A stretch of DNA of 64,000 bases from positions 25,389-89,388 of the forward strand of contig CABSNK010000007.1 of NCBI GenBank assembly GCA_902479075.1, in the 5' to 3' direction. Origin of the DNA: an uncultured Collinsella sp. (GTDB lineage Bacteria > Actinomycetota > Coriobacteriia > Coriobacteriales > Coriobacteriaceae). The position numbers and the translations under genes are program-made. Each line of letters begins with the position of its first letter. The stretch's first letter is position 1. Shown here one piece after another: positions 26,195 through 34,502 of the stretch. The notes beneath the pieces were generated by a model that was not told where the DNA came from, did not search any database, and worked only from the letters and a program-made list of their open reading frames with translations.

Positions 26195-27301
26195 ATGGCG
26201 ATTACCATCGATATCGACACCGCACGCCCCTACCAGGTACACGTGGGCACGTTTTTGCTGGAGCAGGCAGGGCCACTCGTTCGCGCCACCGCCGGAGGCA
26301 CCCGCGCCGTCATCGTGACGGACACCAACGTGGGCCCGCTCTACCAGATGCCCGTTAAGCAGAGCCTGGAGGCGTCAGGCTATGAGGTAAGCATTTGCAC
26401 CTTCGAGGCCGGCGAGGTACACAAGCGCGCCGAGACCTACGTTGCCATTCTTGAGTTTGTGGCCGAACACGAGCTTTCGCGCTCCGACGTGATCGTGGCG
26501 CTCGGCGGCGGCGTCGTGGGCGACGTGGCCGGCTTTGTGGCTGCCACCTACATGCGCGGCTGCAAGTTTGTGCAGATCCCCACGAGCCTGCTCGCCATGG
26601 TGGACTCGTCGGTGGGCGGCAAGACGGCCATCGACCTGGCCGCCGGCAAAAATCTCGCCGGAGCCTTTTGGCAGCCGAGCGTGGTTATCGCCGATGTGGG
26701 GTGCCTCGCCACCCTCACGCCCGAGCAGTTCGCCGACGGCTGCGGCGAGGTCGTCAAGCACGCCGTAATCGCCGATCCCGAGCTTTTCGCCGAACTGGAG
26801 AAAACCCCGCTCACGCTGGAGCTGCTTAACCAGGACGTGGCTCGCGTGGCACTCATCATCGCCCGCAATATCGACATCAAGCGCGCCGTGGTCGTTGCCG
26901 ACGAGCGCGAGACCAACCAGCGCAAGCTCCTCAACTTTGGACACAGCGCCGGACACGCTGTCGAGGCCTGCGAGCACTTTGAGCTGGGACACGGTAACTG
27001 TGTGTCGATCGGCATGAGCATCATCACGCGTGCCGCGGCCCTGCACGACATTTGCGATGCCGAGCTGCCCGGTCGCATCGAGGAACTCTGCGCGCGCCAC
27101 GGCCTCAAAACCCGCTGCGAGCTTTCGGCCGACGCCATCTTTGCCGAGGCGCTGCACGACAAAAAACGCGCCGGTGACACTATCGACCTGGTGATTCCGC
27201 ACGGTATTGGCCGCTGCAGCATCGACCGCACGCCGCTTTCCACCTTCCATGATTTAATTGCCGAGGGCCTCGGCCAGAAGGGAGACACATCCGCATGCTA
27301 G
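26195..27301 (+). CDS. aroB: 3-dehydroquinate synthase
   Basis: Second shikimate-pathway enzyme. NAD and metal motifs: VIVALGGGVVGDVAGFVAATYMRG, IPTSLLAMVDSSVGGKTAIDL and the zinc ligands in NFGHSAGHAVEACE and GHGNCVSIGMS. At 368 aa it is full length. It overlaps aroA by 7 nt, which suggests translational coupling. Confidence 0.96.
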   Translation: MAITIDIDTARPYQVHVGTFLLEQAGPLVRATAGGTRAVIVTDTNVGPLYQMPVKQSLEASGYEVSICTFEAGEVHKRAETYVAILEFVAEHELSRSDVIVALGGGVVGDVAGFVAATYMRGCKFVQIPTSLLAMVDSSVGGKTAIDLAAGKNLAGAFWQPSVVIADVGCLATLTPEQFADGCGEVVKHAVIADPELFAELEKTPLTLELLNQDVARVALIIARNIDIKRAVVVADERETNQRKLLNFGHSAGHAVEACEHFELGHGNCVSIGMSIITRAAALHDICDAELPGRIEELCARHGLKTRCELSADAIFAEALHDKKRAGDTIDLVIPHGIGRCSIDRTPLSTFHDLIAEGLGQKGDTSAC

Positions 27302-28614
27302 CCCGCATCACCCCCTCCCCGCTCAAGGGCACCGTCCCCGCCATCGCATCCAAGTCGATGGCGCACCGCCTCATCATCTGCGCTGCGCTCGCCAACGGCG
27401 AGACGCACGTCACTTGCAACACCACCTGCGCCGATATTGAGGCCACGGTGCGCTGCCTCACGGCCCTGGGCGCCCGCATCGAGACCGTCGAGGACGGCTT
27501 CCAGGTGCACCCCACCATGAAGAGTATTGAGTTTGGTCTGCTCAAGGCACTTGCGGGCGGCACGCTCGACTGCGGCGAGAGCGGCTCCACGCTCCGCTTT
27601 ATGCTGCCCGTCACCTGCGCACTGGGGGCAGAGGCCACCTTTGTGGGCCAGGGCCGCCTGGGCGCTCGCCCCCTCTCCCCGCTCTCCGACGAGATCATTG
27701 CCGCCGGCTGCGACCTGCAGGGTCTGGGCGGTTTTCCGCTCAAGACGAGCGGCCGCATGCGCCCGGGCACCTTTATCCTGCCGGGCAACGTGAGCTCGCA
27801 GTACATCTCCGGCCTGCTGCTGGCAGCCCCGCTACTGGCCCAGCCCTCCTGCGTGCAGGTGACCGGCCTAATCGAGAGCCGTCCCTATATCAACCTGACC
27901 ATCCAGGCCATGAAGGCCTTCGGCGTCGAGGTCAACGTCGAGCGCATCCCCGCCAAGGACGGCCAACCCGAAATCACGAACTTCCGCGTGAGCAGTGGCT
28001 CGTACCGCACGCCTGGCAACGTGGCTGTCGAGGGCGACTGGTCCAACGCCGCCTTTTGGCTGTGCGCCGGCGCCATCGGCTCCGACCCCATCACTGTCGA
28101 GGGCGTGTCGCTTAGCTCGGCCCAGGGCGACCGCAACGTGCTTGCCGCGCTTTCGCGCTTTGGCGCCCGCATCGTGCGCTCCACCAACGCCGCCACCGTC
28201 CAGTCCGACAAGCTCGCCGGCTTTGAGATGAGCGCCCATGACATCCCCGACTTGGTGCCCGTTATCTCTGCCGTGGCATCGTTGGCGCAAGGCCGCACGT
28301 TCATCCGCGATTGCGCCCGCCTGCGCATCAAGGAATCCGACCGTCTGGTCACCACCACCCGCGAGCTCACCGCACTGGGCGCGCAGGTGCGCATTGCCGG
28401 CGACGACCTCATCATCAAGGGTGTCGACGCTTTTACCGGCGGCGAGGTCGATTCGCACAACGACCATCGCATCGCCATGATGGCCGCCATCGCTGCGAGC
28501 CGTGCTACCGGCGAGGTCGTGATCCACGGCGCCGAGGCCGTCAACAAGTCCTATCCCGATTTCTTTGACCACTACCGTCTGCTGGGCGGCAAGGTCACGC
28601 TCGAGGAGGAGTAG
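27295..28614 (+). CDS. aroA: 3-phosphoshikimate 1-carboxyvinyltransferase (EPSP synthase)
   Basis: Makes EPSP from shikimate 3-phosphate and PEP. The N-terminus has the SKSMAHRLIICAAL segment. LDCGESGSTLRFMLPV replaces the more common LGNAGT-type loop, as in other Gram-positive anaerobe enzymes. The C-terminal half shows the CARLRIKESDRL and DSHNDHRIAMMAAIAA motifs. Length is 439 aa. It overlaps aroB and stands 1 nt from aroC. Confidence 0.95.
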   Translation: MLARITPSPLKGTVPAIASKSMAHRLIICAALANGETHVTCNTTCADIEATVRCLTALGARIETVEDGFQVHPTMKSIEFGLLKALAGGTLDCGESGSTLRFMLPVTCALGAEATFVGQGRLGARPLSPLSDEIIAAGCDLQGLGGFPLKTSGRMRPGTFILPGNVSSQYISGLLLAAPLLAQPSCVQVTGLIESRPYINLTIQAMKAFGVEVNVERIPAKDGQPEITNFRVSSGSYRTPGNVAVEGDWSNAAFWLCAGAIGSDPITVEGVSLSSAQGDRNVLAALSRFGARIVRSTNAATVQSDKLAGFEMSAHDIPDLVPVISAVASLAQGRTFIRDCARLRIKESDRLVTTTRELTALGAQVRIAGDDLIIKGVDAFTGGEVDSHNDHRIAMMAAIAASRATGEVVIHGAEAVNKSYPDFFDHYRLLGGKVTLEEE

Positions 28615-28615
28615 C

Positions 28616-29713
28616 ATGTCCTCGACCTTTGGCAACGTTTTGCACTTAAGCATTTTCGGTCAGTCGCACTCCCCTGCTATCGGCTGCTCGCTCGACGGCA
28701 TCCCCGCGGGTATCGCCGTTGACCAGGAGCAGCTGCAGACTTTTTTGGACCGTCGTGCCCCCGGTCGCGACGAGACCGCAACCAAGCGCCGCGAGGCCGA
28801 CGCCGCGCATATCATCGCCGGTGTGGTCGATGGACACACCACCGGCGCGCCCATCGCTGCGATCATTGAGAACACCAACACGCGCTCCAAGGACTATTCC
28901 GAGCTGCGTCGCAAGCCCCGCCCCGGGCATGCAGACTTTCCGGCGCGCGTGAAGTACCACAACATGCATGACGTCGCCGGCGGCGGGCACTTCTCCGGCC
29001 GCCTAACGGCCCCCTTATGCATCGCCGGCGGTATTGCGCTGCAGGCACTCGAGGCCCGTGGCATCAAGGTCATGGCTCACGTGGCGCAGATCGGCGGCAT
29101 CTCCGACCTGCCCATGGACGACATGGTCTATCGCGAGGCCGACCGCAAGGCGATCCTTACGAACGACCTGCCCTGCATTGACGCCGCCGCTGCCGGTCGC
29201 ATGCGCGAGGAAATTCTGGCTGCACGCGATGAGCTCGACAGCATCGGTGGCATCGTGGAGTGCGGCATCTACGGGCTTCCCGCGGGGATCGGTGACCCCA
29301 TGTTCGACGGCATCGAGAACCGCATCGCGCAGATCGCGTTTGGCATCCCCGCCGTAAAGGGCGTAGAGTTTGGCATGGGCTTTGCCGTGGCCGCCATGCG
29401 CGGCAGCGAGAACAACGATCCGTACCGCGTAGATGCCGAGACCGGCGTGATTGCGGTCGAGTCTAACAACGCCGGCGGCATTCTGGGCGGCATCTCCACC
29501 GGTGCACCCGTCATGTGGCGCATGGCCGTGAAGCCGACGCCCTCCATCGGTCGCGAGCAGCAGACCGTAGATATGGACGCCATGGAAAACGCCGAGCTCT
29601 CGGTCCACGGCCGTCACGATCCCTGCATCGTCCCGCGCGCCGTCCCCGTAGCCGAGGCAGCCGCCGCCCTCGCCATCTGGGATGCCCTCCTCGAGGACGC
29701 CGCCCAGCTCTAA
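28616..29713 (+). CDS. aroC: Chorismate synthase
   Basis: FMN-dependent last common step. The start at 28616 (MSSTFGNVLHLSIFGQSHS) follows GAGGAGGAG and gives 365 aa; an upstream in-frame ATG lies inside aroA and is rejected. Signatures: FGQSHSPAIGC, RKPRPGHADFPARVKYHNMHDVAGGGHFSGR and NNAGGILGGISTGAPV, with HDPCIVPRAVPVAEA at the end. One nucleotide separates it from aroA. Confidence 0.96.
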   Translation: MSSTFGNVLHLSIFGQSHSPAIGCSLDGIPAGIAVDQEQLQTFLDRRAPGRDETATKRREADAAHIIAGVVDGHTTGAPIAAIIENTNTRSKDYSELRRKPRPGHADFPARVKYHNMHDVAGGGHFSGRLTAPLCIAGGIALQALEARGIKVMAHVAQIGGISDLPMDDMVYREADRKAILTNDLPCIDAAAAGRMREEILAARDELDSIGGIVECGIYGLPAGIGDPMFDGIENRIAQIAFGIPAVKGVEFGMGFAVAAMRGSENNDPYRVDAETGVIAVESNNAGGILGGISTGAPVMWRMAVKPTPSIGREQQTVDMDAMENAELSVHGRHDPCIVPRAVPVAEAAAALAIWDALLEDAAQL

Positions 29714-29753
29714 AAATCTCCGGGGGCCAACTCCGGCCCCCACGCCCACCCAG

Positions 29754-29828
29754 TGATTTTTCTGGGACGGGGATTAAAAAATCATTAGGTACACAATGAT
29801 TTTTAATCCCCGTCCCAGAAAAATCACC
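29754..29828. repeat. Long near-perfect palindrome between aroC and pheA
   Basis: Arms of 33-34 bp (GTGATTTTTCTGGGACGGGG and onward; the inverse ends CCCCGTCCCAGAAAAATCAC) differ by one A in the A/T run and flank a loop of about 7 nt. It can form a very stable hairpin in aro operon RNA. The GGGACGGGG core recurs at other intergenic sites in this window. Confidence 0.85.
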
Positions 29829-29848
29829 AACACGTGAAAGGGACCTAC

Positions 29849-30994
29849 ATGGACCTTGCCGATATTCGCCAGGCCATCGATGGCATCGACACCACGCTGC
29901 TCAACAGCTTTGTCGAGCGCATGGACATTGCCACCGAAGTCGCCAAATCCAAGATCGAGATGGGTAAGGCCGTCTTCGACCCCGCCCGCGAGCGTTCCAA
30001 GCTTAACAACCTCGCCAGCCGCTCACCCGAGCGCTACGAGGCCCAAACCATCACACTGTTCCGCCTCCTCATGAGCATGAGCAAAGCCGAGCAGCAGCGC
30101 TACATCAATGAGCTCAAGGGCACCACGGTGTCGCAAAAAGCCCGCGCCACGGCCGCAGCCTTTGACACACCCTTCCCCCAAACGGCCACCGTCGCCTGCC
30201 AGGGCGTTGAGGGCGCCTACAGCCAGATCGCCGCATGCAAACTCTTCGACGTGCCCGATATTGCCTTCTTTGATACCTTCGAGGGCGTCATGCGCGCCGT
30301 GCGCGACGGCTTCTGCGAGTTTGGCGTGTTGCCCATCGAAAACTCCACCGCCGGCTCGGTCAACGCCGTCTACGACTTGCTCGCCCAATTCGATTTCCAT
30401 ATCGTGCGCTCGCTGCGCCTCAAGATCGATCACAACCTGCTCGTCAAACCCGGCACCAAACTCGCCGACGTGCGTGAGGTCTACAGCCACGGCCAAGCCA
30501 TTGCCCAGTGCGCCGGCTTTATCGAGGGCCACGGACTGCATGCCACCAAGTACCCCAACACCGCTATGTCGGCCGAGATGGTCGCCAACTCCGAGCGCAC
30601 CGATGTCGCCGCCATCGCCTCGCGCAGCTGTGCCGAGCTGTATGGCCTCGAGGTGCTGGAGCCCAACATCCAGGACTCGGACAACAACTACACGCGCTTC
30701 GTCGTCATCAGTCGCGAACCGCGCGTCTATCCCGGTGCCAACCGTACCTCGCTCATGATCACCACGGCCAATGAGCCGGGCGCGCTTTATCGCGTACTCG
30801 AGCGCTTCTACGCCCTCAACATCAACCTCATCAAGCTCGAGAGCCGCCCCATCCCCGGGCACGACTTTGAGTTTATGTTCTACTTTGACCTGGACTGCCC
30901 CTTTGGCAGCAAGGCCCTCGACGACTTGCTCGACTCAATCGACGACGTGTGCGAGAGCTTCACCTACTTTGGCAGCTATACGGAGGTGCTCTAG
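29849..30994 (+). CDS. pheA: Bifunctional chorismate mutase / prephenate dehydratase
   Basis: P-protein for phenylalanine synthesis. The start at 29849 has AAAGGGA upstream (an upstream GTG is less likely). Residues 1-90 form an AroQ-type chorismate mutase (DLADIRQAIDGIDTTLLNSFVERMDIA). Residues 113-290 form the dehydratase (CQGVEGAYSQIAA, LPIENSTAGSV, YTRF at 281-284). Residues 298-381 form an ACT domain (MITTANEPGALYRVL, ESRP at 331-334), which implies allosteric inhibition by phenylalanine. It abuts the aroEK gene directly. Confidence 0.95.
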   Translation: MDLADIRQAIDGIDTTLLNSFVERMDIATEVAKSKIEMGKAVFDPARERSKLNNLASRSPERYEAQTITLFRLLMSMSKAEQQRYINELKGTTVSQKARATAAAFDTPFPQTATVACQGVEGAYSQIAACKLFDVPDIAFFDTFEGVMRAVRDGFCEFGVLPIENSTAGSVNAVYDLLAQFDFHIVRSLRLKIDHNLLVKPGTKLADVREVYSHGQAIAQCAGFIEGHGLHATKYPNTAMSAEMVANSERTDVAAIASRSCAELYGLEVLEPNIQDSDNNYTRFVVISREPRVYPGANRTSLMITTANEPGALYRVLERFYALNINLIKLESRPIPGHDFEFMFYFDLDCPFGSKALDDLLDSIDDVCESFTYFGSYTEVL

Positions 30995-32245
30995 ATGACC
31001 GATACCGTCGCAACCCGCCCCTACGGCGTGCTGGGCCGCGTGCTGGGCCACAGCTACACCCCGACCATCTACAAAGAGCTCGCTGGGCTCAAGTACGTGC
31101 GTTTTGAGCGCGAGCCCGAGGATCTCGAGGCTTTTATGACGGGCAACGAGTGGGAGGGCACCAACGTGACCATCCCCTACAAACGCGCCGTCATGGAATA
31201 CCTAGACGAGCTGAGCCCGCTCGCCGAGCGCATGGGCAACGTCAACACCATCACGCGCCTGCCCGATGGCCGCCTGCGCGGCGACAACACCGACTACTTT
31301 GGTTTTCAGTGCCTGGTCGAAGAGCTGGGCGTTGAGGTTGCCGGTAAGAAGGTCCTCGTGCTCGGTGCCACCGGTGGCGCGGGTACTACGGCCAGCATGG
31401 TGCTCGGCGATCTGGGCGCCATCGTCGTACCCGTGAGTCGCACGAGCGAGGTCAATTACGACAACATCGCGCAGCAATCCGATGCCGCGCTGCTCGTCAA
31501 CTGCACGCCTGCCGGCATGTTCCCCCACTGCCCCGACGCTCCCTGCACGCTCGAAGGCCTCGATGCGCTCGAGGGCGTCATCGACATTGTCTACAACCCC
31601 GCCCGCACGGGTCTGATGCTCGAGGCCGAGCGCCGCGGCATCCCCTGCATCGGCGGCTTGCTCATGCTTGTGGCACAAGCAGCACAGGCTGTTGAGCGCT
31701 ACACCGGCAAAGCCACCCCGCGCGAGCGCATCCTGGACGTAACGGAGCGCCTGTCTCACCGCGAGCAGAACATCGCGCTCATCGGCATGCCGGGCTCGGG
31801 CAAGACCCGCGTGGGCGAGCAGATCGCCCAGCTCACGGGTCGCGAGCACATCGATCTCGATCGCGCCCTCGAGGAGCGCCTGGGCATGCCCTGCGCCGAC
31901 TATATAGTCGAGCGCGGCGAGGCGGCCTTCCGCGAGCAGGAGACGGCGGCGCTAGCCGACATCTCCAAGCGCAGTGGCCTGGTGCTCTCCACCGGCGGCG
32001 GCGTGGTCACGCGCGACGAGAACTACCCGCTGCTGCACCAGAACAGCCAAATCGTGATGCTTAACCGCAAGCTCGACGAACTCGCTCATAAGGGACGCCC
32101 CATCACTGCCCGCGATGGCATCGAAAAGCTCGCCGAGCAGCGCATGCCGCGCTACCGCGCCTGGGCCGACCACATCATCGACTCGCGCGACTGCGCCGCC
32201 AACACCGCCCGTGCCGTCCTCGACACCCTCCCACCCGCTCTCTAA
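30995..32245 (+). CDS. Fused shikimate dehydrogenase / shikimate kinase
   Basis: A single 416-aa frame joins AroE (about 1-250) and AroK (about 255-416). AroE: LGRVLGHSYTPTIYKELAG, catalytic Lys63 in NVTIPYKRAV, Asp100 in DNTDYFGF and the nucleotide motif VLGATGGAGTTA. AroK: Walker A GMPGSGKT (264-271), the shikimate-binding HIDLDR (285-290), ERGEAAFREQE and STGGG (332-336). Both active sites look intact, so it should carry out two consecutive non-adjacent pathway steps. No stop or frameshift lies between the domains. The gene begins directly after the pheA stop. Confidence 0.93.
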   Translation: MTDTVATRPYGVLGRVLGHSYTPTIYKELAGLKYVRFEREPEDLEAFMTGNEWEGTNVTIPYKRAVMEYLDELSPLAERMGNVNTITRLPDGRLRGDNTDYFGFQCLVEELGVEVAGKKVLVLGATGGAGTTASMVLGDLGAIVVPVSRTSEVNYDNIAQQSDAALLVNCTPAGMFPHCPDAPCTLEGLDALEGVIDIVYNPARTGLMLEAERRGIPCIGGLLMLVAQAAQAVERYTGKATPRERILDVTERLSHREQNIALIGMPGSGKTRVGEQIAQLTGREHIDLDRALEERLGMPCADYIVERGEAAFREQETAALADISKRSGLVLSTGGGVVTRDENYPLLHQNSQIVMLNRKLDELAHKGRPITARDGIEKLAEQRMPRYRAWADHIIDSRDCAANTARAVLDTLPPAL

Positions 32246-32246
32246 C

Positions 32247-32289
32247 AAAAACCACCACAAAGGGGACAGGCAACTTTGTGGTGGTTTTT
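32247..32289. terminator. Perfect 16-bp hairpin between aroEK and aroQ
   Basis: Arms 32247-32262 (AAAAACCACCACAAAG) and 32274-32289 (inverse) flank the loop GGGACAGGCAA. The right arm ends in TTTTT, so it is a bidirectional terminator candidate inside the operon; aroQ starts 42 bases later. Confidence 0.8.
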
Positions 32290-32331
32290 CATTCCGCCTC
32301 GCCAAATCGACCAACCCCAAAGGAAGCAGTC

Positions 32332-32769
32332 ATGAAAGCACTCGTCATCAACGGACCCAACCTCAACATGCTCGGCATTCGCGAGCCGGGCATCTACGGC
32401 AGCGACAACTACGACCGCCTGGTCCAGATCTGCCAGGAGGCAGGCGCCGCGCAGGGCTTTGACGAGGTCGAGGTCTTCCAGTCTAACCACGAGGGCGGCA
32501 TCGTCGACAAGATCCAGGAGGCCTACGGCAAGGTCGACGGCATCGTCATCAACCCGGCTGCCTACACGCACACCAGCGTGGCGATCCTCGACGCCCTCAA
32601 AGCCGTCGCCATCCCCGCCGTTGAGGTCCACATCAGCGCCGTCGAGACGCGAGAGGACTTCCGCCAGGTAAGTTATGCACGCCTGGCCTGTTTCGCCACC
32701 ATTACGGGCGAAGGCCTCCAGGGTTATGCCCATGCGCTGGAGCTGCTGAGGGAGCGTCTCGAAAAGTAG
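32332..32769 (+). CDS. aroQ: 3-dehydroquinate dehydratase, type II
   Basis: Supplies the dehydratase step otherwise missing from the operon. Signatures: NGPNLNMLGIREPGIYG (the catalytic Tyr region), FQSNHEGGIVDKIQEAYG, INPAAYTHTSVAILDAL and VEVHISAVETREDFRQVSY. The ATG at 32332 follows AAAGGAAG and gives 145 aa, normal for AroQ/AroD2; an upstream in-frame GTG lies within the hairpin and is rejected. A diverged copy of its last codons reappears at 34377. Confidence 0.95.
   Translation: MKALVINGPNLNMLGIREPGIYGSDNYDRLVQICQEAGAAQGFDEVEVFQSNHEGGIVDKIQEAYGKVDGIVINPAAYTHTSVAILDALKAVAIPAVEVHISAVETREDFRQVSYARLACFATITGEGLQGYAHALELLRERLEK
32722..32760 (+). repeat. aroQ 3'-end copy 1 (direct repeat)
   Basis: A 39-nt stretch encoding GYAHALELLRERL. 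It matches 34377-34415 at 34 of 39 positions with an uninterrupted 18-nt identity (CATGCGCTGGAGCTGCTG). Together the copies flank the DUF4869/P-loop cassette. Confidence 0.85.
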
Positions 32770-32810
32770 CCTCGCGAGCAAATCCATCAACGCGATTAAC
32801 ACGCTAATAA

Positions 32811-32862
32811 TGCCAGTGCCGCCAGCAGCAACCTCGCTACTGGCGGCACTTTATTACTGGCA
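32811..32862 (+). terminator. Terminator of the aro operon, nested inverted repeats
   Basis: Inner arms AGTGCCGCCAG (32815-32825) and CTGGCGGCACT (32840-32850) are followed by TTTATTA. An outer pair TGCCAGT (32811) and ACTGGCA (32856) encloses them. A perfect TATAAT follows at once at 32863. Confidence 0.8.
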
Positions 32863-32868
32863 TATAAT
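32863..32868 (+). promoter_or_regulatory. -10 element for the DUF4869 cassette
   Basis: A perfect TATAAT lies 31 bases before the DUF4869 ATG and directly after the aro terminator, so the cassette probably has its own promoter. No good -35 could be assigned. Confidence 0.45.
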
Positions 32869-32899
32869 CATTGCAGTCACACAACGTCTGGAGACGCGC

Positions 32900-33349
32900 A
32901 TGTTAAGCATCCATCTGGGAGATTACCCCGGTTCCATCTACGATACCGAGACCTATTTTAGGAACTCATACTTGGACTCATGGTTCGAAGACCCTATGGC
33001 CGCGCAGATCATTAAAAGCGTGGACGGATCAGAGCTCATCGGCCCCCACAACATCGTAAGCAAGCAGCTGGGCTCGATCACCCCACTCGAACTGTCGGGC
33101 GGCGTCAAGACGCTGCTGCTGGTGCGCAATCTCCCAAATATGGTGTTCAACGCATCTACCTGTGGAGACAATTGCGCCCGCTGGCTACTCAAGATCGGCA
33201 AAGAGCAAGACGCCCTTGTAACCCTTTACCACATCATGAAGTTCCCTTGGAAGCGTTTTGAGATTCGCATCGATAACGACGGCCGCATCGTCAGGAACAT
33301 GCAGGAGTTCGTCGGTGCTACAAATGACTTTTTGGATGTTGATGAGTAA
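32900..33349 (+). CDS. DUF4869-family protein
   Basis: The start at 32900 (MLSIHLGDYPGSIYDTETYF) has TGGAG upstream and gives 149 aa; the longer frame from 32810 runs through the terminator and is rejected. MLSIxxGDxPxxIYxTxxYFxNxYxDxW and PLELSGGVKTLLLV match my recollection of the DUF4869 family in gut bacteria. The function is unknown and no catalytic motif is visible. The stop overlaps the next ATG (TAATG), so the two genes are translationally coupled. Confidence 0.65.
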   Translation: MLSIHLGDYPGSIYDTETYFRNSYLDSWFEDPMAAQIIKSVDGSELIGPHNIVSKQLGSITPLELSGGVKTLLLVRNLPNMVFNASTCGDNCARWLLKIGKEQDALVTLYHIMKFPWKRFEIRIDNDGRIVRNMQEFVGATNDFLDVDE

Positions 33350-34290
33350 TGAAGGGAACGCATACCGTTGTCGTAGAGCGGGCAAAGGTCAAATACACAC
33401 TCACGTTTAAGCGCAATATTTCCTTTATACGCGGCAACAGCGGCACGGGCAAAACGACGCTCATCTCGATGATTCGCGACTACAACGACCGAGGACCGGA
33501 AAGCGGCGTTACACTCAGCTGCGACGTGCCTTGCGAAACGCTTTCCGGCAGACGTTGGGAGCGCGAGCTGTCGATCATCGAAGATTCAATCGTCTTTCTA
33601 GATGAGGGTAACGAGTTTATCTACTCAAAGGACTTCGCCAAAGCCGTCAGCGTATCGTCCAACTATTTTGTTCTGATATCTCGCCGTGATGCCAATGAAC
33701 TCCCCTACAGCGTCGACGAAATCCTAAAACTGGTCAACACGACGAGCAAAGTAATTAACGGCCGTAAAAGCGACAAGCGTTTTTACTCGGTGACCAAACC
33801 GCTTTATACCCACACGGCAAACATGCTGTATCAGGACCTTAACGTAGGTTTTGACAATCCCGATGCCGTAATTGTCGAGGATAGCAAGTCTGGCTATCAA
33901 TTCTACAGCGCCCTTTGCAACCGACTGGGAATCCCCTGCTACACCGCTACCGGCGTAGCAAACCTAAAACGAACGATTCACGAATGTCCCGAGCAAAACA
34001 TCCTTGCCATAGGAGACGGCGCAGCGTTTGGTCCCTACATCGAAAAGGTACTAGGGCAGCGCGTTTACAAGAACGTTCGCTTGTTCCTCCCGGAATCATT
34101 TGAGTGGGTGCTTTTGCGATCTGGCCTCATCCCCAACAACGACATTCCAGAAATCCTCAAGGACCCTTCGAGCTATATCGAAAGCCGCAACTATCTGAGC
34201 TGGGAGCGGTTCTTCACCGATGTGTTGGTCAAATACTCGGCAGACACTCGTTATGCTTACAAAAGGCGAAGCTCAATGAGCAGTACCTGA
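33349..34290 (+). CDS. P-loop ATPase with TOPRIM-like C-terminal region
   Basis: A 313-aa protein, partner of the DUF4869 gene. Walker A is GNSGTGKTT (29-37) and Walker B IVFLDEG (81-87), with ISRRD (110-114) as a possible sensor. Later segments VIVEDSKSGYQFY (174-186), ILAIGDGAAFGPY (218-230) and LPESFEWVLL (247-256) recall the acidic motifs of TOPRIM/OLD-like nucleases. The second lacks a clear DxD, so this is tentative. The C-terminus appears frameshifted: reading on in another frame after the A-run at 34261 gives a helical continuation (KAKLNEQYLKPQAMDAVASV...) to 34349. Function unknown. Confidence 0.6.
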   Translation: MKGTHTVVVERAKVKYTLTFKRNISFIRGNSGTGKTTLISMIRDYNDRGPESGVTLSCDVPCETLSGRRWERELSIIEDSIVFLDEGNEFIYSKDFAKAVSVSSNYFVLISRRDANELPYSVDEILKLVNTTSKVINGRKSDKRFYSVTKPLYTHTANMLYQDLNVGFDNPDAVIVEDSKSGYQFYSALCNRLGIPCYTATGVANLKRTIHECPEQNILAIGDGAAFGPYIEKVLGQRVYKNVRLFLPESFEWVLLRSGLIPNNDIPEILKDPSSYIESRNYLSWERFFTDVLVKYSADTRYAYKRRSSMSST

Positions 34291-34376
34291 AGCCGCAGGC
34301 AATGGATGCAGTTGCAAGCGTCTTGCCCGAGTGTCTGAAGGCAGAATAGCGAGCCCTTAAGATCATTTGGAAACCA

Positions 34377-34424
34377 GGCTACGCGCATGCGCTGGAGCTG
34401 CTGGGGGAGCGTCTGCTACACTAA
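34377..34424 (+). pseudogene. Diverged aroQ 3'-terminal fragment (copy 2)
   Basis: Codons for GYAHALELLGERLLH plus stop match the end of aroQ. Most differences are third-position changes, so this is not a recent exact duplication but a terminus from a different aroQ allele. No aroQ similarity lies upstream of the Gly codon. It marks the far edge of the DUF4869 cassette. Confidence 0.75.
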
Positions 34425-34502
34425 TCTTTGGGCCAAATGAGTCAGTAGCGTTTGTCCCTAAACTAAAGTAACTGTCCAATTGACATACAAAGGAGCATAT
34501 CC

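Noticed and set aside
32278..32331. Upstream in-frame start for aroQ
   Set aside because: It lies in the terminator hairpin, while the ATG at 32332 has a ribosome site and begins the conserved N-terminus.
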